Shown: positions 60,962-64,000 of the stretch, one piece after another
Numbering within the stretch: the first letter of the stretch is position 1
Layout of the letters: each line of letters opens with the position of its first letter
NCBI RefSeq assembly: GCF_009769735.1
Contig: NZ_WSRO01000002.1
Coordinates: 2,108,001 to 2,172,000 of the forward strand
Reading direction: 5' to 3'
From: Streptomyces sp. BA2
GTDB lineage: Bacteria > Actinomycetota > Actinomycetes > Streptomycetales > Streptomycetaceae
DNA: 64,000 bases
Made by a program: the position numbers and the translations under genes
The notes under the pieces: model-generated
Seen by the model: only the letters and a program-made list of their open reading frames with translations
Told to the model about the DNA's origin: nothing
Databases searched by the model: none

Positions 60962-60999
60962 TAGGGGTCCCCCCGGACGAAGTGTGCGGGAGGACCCTA
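60962..60999 (-). terminator. Hairpin between tatC and the lipid kinase, covering the kinase Shine-Dalgarno
   Basis: TAGGG-TCC-CCCG (60962-60975) pairs with CGGG-GGA-CCCTA (60987-60999) with one bulge and one mismatch. It can terminate tatC transcripts and, if read through, would hide the kinase ribosome site. Confidence 0.55.
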
Positions 61000-61004
61000 C
61001 AAGG

Positions 61005-61967
61005 TCAGGTGACGTCGTCGAAACCGTTCACTCGGTCTCGGGTCACGCCGTCGCCGCTCGCCTGCTCGGGCAGTGCCCTGTTCGCGGACACGGGCTCGAT
61101 CTCGCCGACGTCCTCGGGCGTCAGGTCGAGGTCGGACGCCTCGTCGTCACCGGGCTTGGCCGCTTCGATCCTGGCCTTGCGCCGGTCGTTCAGGAGCGAG
61201 AAGGCGGTGGCCGCGAAGTAGAGCACCCAGATCGGTCCGGCGAGGGCCATCATGGTCAGCGGGTCCGTGCTGGGCGTCGCCACGGCCGCGAAGACCGTGA
61301 TGCCCATGATCATGCCGCGCCACCAGCCGAGCATGCGCTTGCCGGTGATGACTCCGGTGAGGTTGAGCATCACCAGGAGCAGCGGCAGCTCGAAGGAGAG
61401 ACCGAAGACGACCACCATGCGGGTGACCAGGTCGATCAGCTCGTCAAGGGGCAGCTGGTTGTCGACGCCGACGGGAGAGAACTCCAGCAGCACGCGTGCC
61501 ATCGTCGGCAGCGTCTTGTACGCGAAGAACGCGCCGCCCATGAACAGCGGGAAGCCGGCGGCCACGAACGCGTACGCGTACTTCTTCTCGCCCTTGTGCA
61601 GGCCCGGCGCGATGAAGGCCCACAGCTGGTACAGCCAGATCGGCGACGCGAGCACCACACCGGCCATCAGGGAGATCTTCAGGGCGAGCGTGAACGGCGT
61701 GATCAGACCGTTCAGCACGATGCGCGCGCAGGTCTCCTCGCCGCCCTTGTCCGCCAGCTCGGCGAAGCTCGACTCGCACCCGACGGAGCTAAGGATCGGG
61801 TTCGTGAAGAACTCGATGATGTCCTTGTAGAAGAAGGCAGCGACGATCGCGACGACGATGATGGCCAGCACGGCCTTCGCGAGCCGGTTGCGGAGCTCGC
61901 GCAGGTGCTCCGCAAGCGGCATCCGCCCCTCGGGATCCTGTTCCTTCTTGCGGGCAGACTTGAGCAA
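61005..61967 (-). CDS. tatC: Twin-arginine translocase subunit TatC
   Basis: 320 residues with six transmembrane helices: LREL-x-RL box (AEHLRELRNRLAKAVLAII), the Glu/Pro-conserved periplasmic loops (FTLALKISLMAGVVLASPIW and YQLWAFIAPGLHKGEKKY) and the FGLSFELPLLLVML helix. The acidic cytoplasmic tail of about 60 residues is typical of actinobacteria. Recognises RR signal peptides such as that of the GHL10 protein here. Start is probably TTG at 61967 (GAGGA upstream); 46 bp after tatA. Confidence 0.96.
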   Translation of the reverse strand: MLKSARKKEQDPEGRMPLAEHLRELRNRLAKAVLAIIVVAIVAAFFYKDIIEFFTNPILSSVGCESSFAELADKGGEETCARIVLNGLITPFTLALKISLMAGVVLASPIWLYQLWAFIAPGLHKGEKKYAYAFVAAGFPLFMGGAFFAYKTLPTMARVLLEFSPVGVDNQLPLDELIDLVTRMVVVFGLSFELPLLLVMLNLTGVITGKRMLGWWRGMIMGITVFAAVATPSTDPLTMMALAGPIWVLYFAATAFSLLNDRRKARIEAAKPGDDEASDLDLTPEDVGEIEPVSANRALPEQASGDGVTRDRVNGFDDVT

Positions 61968-62014
61968 CCCACGTCCTCATCTCGTGCGGCAGGCCGGCCG
62001 TCGCCGGCCTTGGA

Positions 62015-62308
62015 TCAGCGCTGTGTGGTGCTGTCGGTGGGCTCGGTGACCGGGCGGGAGCTGGACACGTCGCCGGGCGCGGCCTGGATGGTGCGCGGCT
62101 GAGCGGCGGAGGGGTCGCCGGGCGGATCGGCCGGGGCGGCTTCGTCCTTCTTGCCGTCGGACTTCATCGCCTTGGCCTCGCTCTTGAGGATGCGCGCGGA
62201 CTTGCCGAGCGACCGGGCCATGTCGGGAAGCTTCTTCGCGCCGAACAGCAGAATGACAACGACGAGAATGAGAATGATCTCGGGGGCGCCGATCTTTCCG
62301 GAAAACAT
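62015..62308 (-). CDS. tatA: Sec-independent translocase subunit TatA
   Basis: 97 residues: one N-terminal membrane helix ([20 protein letters not shown]), the [20 protein letters not shown] hinge/amphipathic helix and a polar Ser/Pro/Glu tail. Forms the Tat pore with TatC encoded next to it. AAGG about ten bases upstream of the ATG at 62308. Confidence 0.96.
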   Translation of the reverse strand: MFSGKIGAPEIILILVVVILLFGAKKLPDMARSLGKSARILKSEAKAMKSDGKKDEAAPADPPGDPSAAQPRTIQAAPGDVSSSRPVTEPTDSTTQR

Positions 62309-62557
62309 ACGTCTTTACCTTCTCACCGAGGCGGCAGGGGCGGGGCTGCCGGACAGGTCGGACTTGCTGTCCGGCCACCGTGCTGACAGCGATCGTAACG
62401 CTCAGGGGTGAACGCAGGGCAATCCCTGTGCGTACCCCCAGTTGCGGCCCGCGCCTCGCACTCCGGGCTACGTCAGCAGCGTACCTTCCGGACAAGGGAA
62501 GTTGACAGGCCGCGGTCTCGATGCGCGTCTCAGCGGCACCGAGCGGATGCACAGGAA

Positions 62558-62755
62558 CTACAGGACATCCCGGCTCGCGCGGGCCGCACCCGTCGCCGCC
62601 GCCTCGAGATCCTCCGCCGCGCGATTGATCCGCTGCGTGGTCTGCGTCACTTGAGTGCTGAGGCGTTGCGCCTCTATGAAGACCCGAATCGCCAGTACGC
62701 CGAGCACCGCGAGGCCACAGAACCCCGCGGCGATCGCCAGCATCGCCCAGAACAT
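62558..62755 (-). CDS. Small single-pass membrane protein
   Basis: 65 residues: one transmembrane helix (AIAAGFCGLAVLGVLAIRVF) followed by a heptad-type helix (LSTQVTQTTQRINRAAEDLE). Unknown function. It sits nine bases downstream of the zinc-ribbon gene and shares its direction, so it likely belongs to the pafC-zinc ribbon transcript; tatA follows after 249 bp with no gene. Confidence 0.75.
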   Translation of the reverse strand: MFWAMLAIAAGFCGLAVLGVLAIRVFIEAQRLSTQVTQTTQRINRAAEDLEAAATGAARASRDVL

Positions 62756-62764
62756 GCGCCGAGC

Positions 62765-63031
62765 CTAGACGGTCGAGTGCAGACGCAGTGTCCGCACCCC
62801 GCCGCCGGTGAGCAGTTCGACGATGCGCTCGCCCGCGGGCTTGCGCACCGCGTTGCCGCACTCGGGGCAGGTGAACGAGTAGAAGGTGGTGCGGGCCGAG
62901 GCGCCGATGGCCAACCGCAGGGCACCCGCGGAGAGTTCGAAGCGGGCGCGGCAGTCGGGGCAGGCGGCCTTGAAGAGCACGGGGGCGATTCTCGACATTC
63001 CGGGAATCTCGGACATAAGGCTGGTGTTCAA
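62765..63031 (-). CDS. Zinc-ribbon protein (FmdB-like)
   Basis: Up to 88 residues with a four-cysteine ribbon: AACPDCRARF and FTCPECGNAV, 32 residues apart. No other domain. Function is unknown. The TTG at 63031 overlaps the pafC stop (TTGA), which suggests coupling. The ATGs at 63016 and 62998 are alternatives; the last starts just before the conserved RIAPVLFKAACPDC part. Confidence 0.78.
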   Translation of the reverse strand: MNTSLMSEIPGMSRIAPVLFKAACPDCRARFELSAGALRLAIGASARTTFYSFTCPECGNAVRKPAGERIVELLTGGGVRTLRLHSTV

Positions 63032-64000
63032 CGCCCTTGCTCCTGCCTGTCGTACGACCCGTCCGGGTGCCGGTCCGCGTGTCGGTCCGCCCCGCCCGGG
63101 TGCCGGTCATAGGCCGCCAGTGCCTCGCGTGCCGCCTGCCGTGCGCTGTCCGCGAGATCCGCCGGGGAGACGATGTGCCCGTCCCCGCCGAGCCGCAGCG
63201 CTAGCCTCCGCAGCGAGGTGGGGTCCGGGGTGCGCAGCGTGATCCGCAGGCCGCCGTCGGGAAGTTCATCGGCCGCGTCGTGGGGGTAGTACTCGGCGAC
63301 CCAGCGGCCGCCGGGCCCCACCTCGATGACCACCTCGGGGTCCTCCGCGGCGGGCTGCACGAGCCCTTCGGAGAGATCACGCAGTTCGACCTCGGGCGGC
63401 GCGGACGGCTCGTCCAGGATCCTGATCTCGGCCACCCGGTCGAGGCGGAAGGTGCGGCGCGCCTCGGAGAGGTAGCACCACGCCTCCATGTACGTGTGCC
63501 CGACGGCGAAGAGCCGGATCGGGTCGACCTCGCGCTCGGTGAGCTCGTCGCGCGCGGGCGAGTAGTAGCGCAGCCAGAGCCGGCGCCGCTCGGAGATGGC
63601 GCGGTCGACCTCGGCGAAGACACCGCCCTCGGACTCGAAGGTCACCGAGAGCCGCGCGCTGGCGACCGCGTTCTCACCGGCCGCCGTCTCCAGCTTCGCG
63701 GTGGCGCGCAGCAGCGCCTGCCGGTCGCTCTCGCGGAGCCCCGGAAGCGTGGAGACCGCGCGTGCGGCCACCAGGAGAGCGGTGGCCTCGTCGGCGGCGA
63801 GCCGCAGGGGGGCCGCCACGTCGTCCGGGTTGTGCCACCAGATGCGGTCGCCGTCGGTGTCGATGTCCAGGAGGTCGCCGCCGCGGAAGCTGGTCCCGCA
63901 CAGCGGCAGCACGTCCAGGTCGGAGATCAGCTCGTCCTCGGTGATCCCGAAGGCTCGGGCGACGTCGCTGACGTGGGCGCCGGGGCGCTCACGCAGATAG
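63028..64000 (-). CDS. pafC: WYL-domain regulator PafC (5' end outside the window)
   Basis: Reading leftward from the window end, about 323 residues are visible. First is the end of an HTH region (YLRERPGAHVSDVARAFGIT then EDELISDLDVLPLCG). Next is the PafC middle domain (DRIWWHNPDDVAAPLRLAAD), the WYL core (RAISERRRLWLRYYSPARDE, VDPIRLFAVGHTYMEAWCYL) and the C-terminal WCX domain. PafBC activates a DNA-damage regulon in mycobacteria and lies downstream of the proteasome genes; here it precedes tatA/tatC as in those genomes. A translational start at 63912 would be an artefact of the truncated frame. Confidence 0.93.
   Translation of the reverse strand, partial: YLRERPGAHVSDVARAFGITEDELISDLDVLPLCGTSFRGGDLLDIDTDGDRIWWHNPDDVAAPLRLAADEATALLVAARAVSTLPGLRESDRQALLRATAKLETAAGENAVASARLSVTFESEGGVFAEVDRAISERRRLWLRYYSPARDELTEREVDPIRLFAVGHTYMEAWCYLSEARRTFRLDRVAEIRILDEPSAPPEVELRDLSEGLVQPAAEDPEVVIEVGPGGRWVAEYYPHDAADELPDGGLRITLRTPDPTSLRRLALRLGGDGHIVSPADLADSARQAAREALAAYDRHPGGADRHADRHPDGSYDRQEQGR

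Overview
The window is a stretch of Streptomyces core chromosome. Composition is very GC-rich with strong third-position GC. It carries a complete conservon (CvnA-E), pafC/tatA/tatC, a mycosin, many GTG/TTG starts, several probably leaderless genes, and an infC with an ATC start. From memory, gene order (argBJC ... pheTS ... rplT-rpmI-infC ... glnA4 ... betaine transporter ... conservon ... helicase ... tat ... pafC) resembles the S. coelicolor region around SCO1578-SCO1640. That placement is recollection, not a search result.

Layout. 1-2.7 kb: argB (partial), argJ and argC in a tightly overlapping arginine operon read leftward behind a putative ArgR operator. 2.9-10.8 kb: aldo/keto reductase under a MerR-type promoter, DUF6314, a broken GNAT gene, a divergent MocR regulator/EamA exporter pair, DUF1918, a Tat-exported GHL10 hydrolase, 3-hydroxybutyryl-CoA dehydrogenase, a tiny membrane protein and a Nudix hydrolase. 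10.8-13.6 kb: HTH/TPR regulator and SpoIIE-type phosphatase. 13.8-21.7 kb: translation block (pheT, pheS, a sensor kinase, a TrmH/SpoU methyltransferase, rplT, rpmI, infC) with a structured infC leader. 21.7-28.3 kb: DUF1844, SseB, mycosin, a Pro-rich membrane protein, a PLP aldolase/deaminase and a DUF2510 protein.

28.3-37.8 kb is the most coherent metabolic unit: two tandem secreted HAD phosphatase-like proteins, an SDR, an aldehyde dehydrogenase, a GlnA4-type gamma-glutamylethanolamide synthetase, a GntR/FCD regulator, an ethanolamine-type APC permease and a class I gamma-glutamyl hydrolase. Together they can be read as phospho-head-group dephosphorylation outside the cell, ethanolamine uptake, glutamylation, two oxidations and hydrolysis to glycine plus glutamate. 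The glutamylation branch is known in S. coelicolor; linking it to the secreted phosphatases is my inference.

37.8-38.26 kb is non-coding and holds four copies of a hairpin plus C/G-tract module (three are perfect G-quadruplex motifs), two facing each way. 38.3-44.5 kb: LysR/TDT transporter pair, a TetR/NTF2/anthrone-oxygenase-like set, a BtuF-like receptor, an XRE-cupin regulator and a secreted propeller-like protein. 44.6-48.3 kb: a glycine betaine ABC transporter whose permease is fused to two tandem substrate-binding domains. 48.6-52.2 kb: 5'-3' exonuclease, siderophore-interacting protein under an iron box, GNAT, RluA-family synthase. 52.2-56.8 kb: conservon cvnA-E whose P450 lacks the ExxR motif. 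57.2-64 kb: Mtr4-like helicase, lipid kinase, tatC, tatA, a small membrane protein, a zinc ribbon and pafC (cut by the window end).

Also notable: two dispersed-repeat sequences that I recall as common in Streptomyces. One is inserted in frame in pheT; the other occurs twice between genes in opposite orientations.
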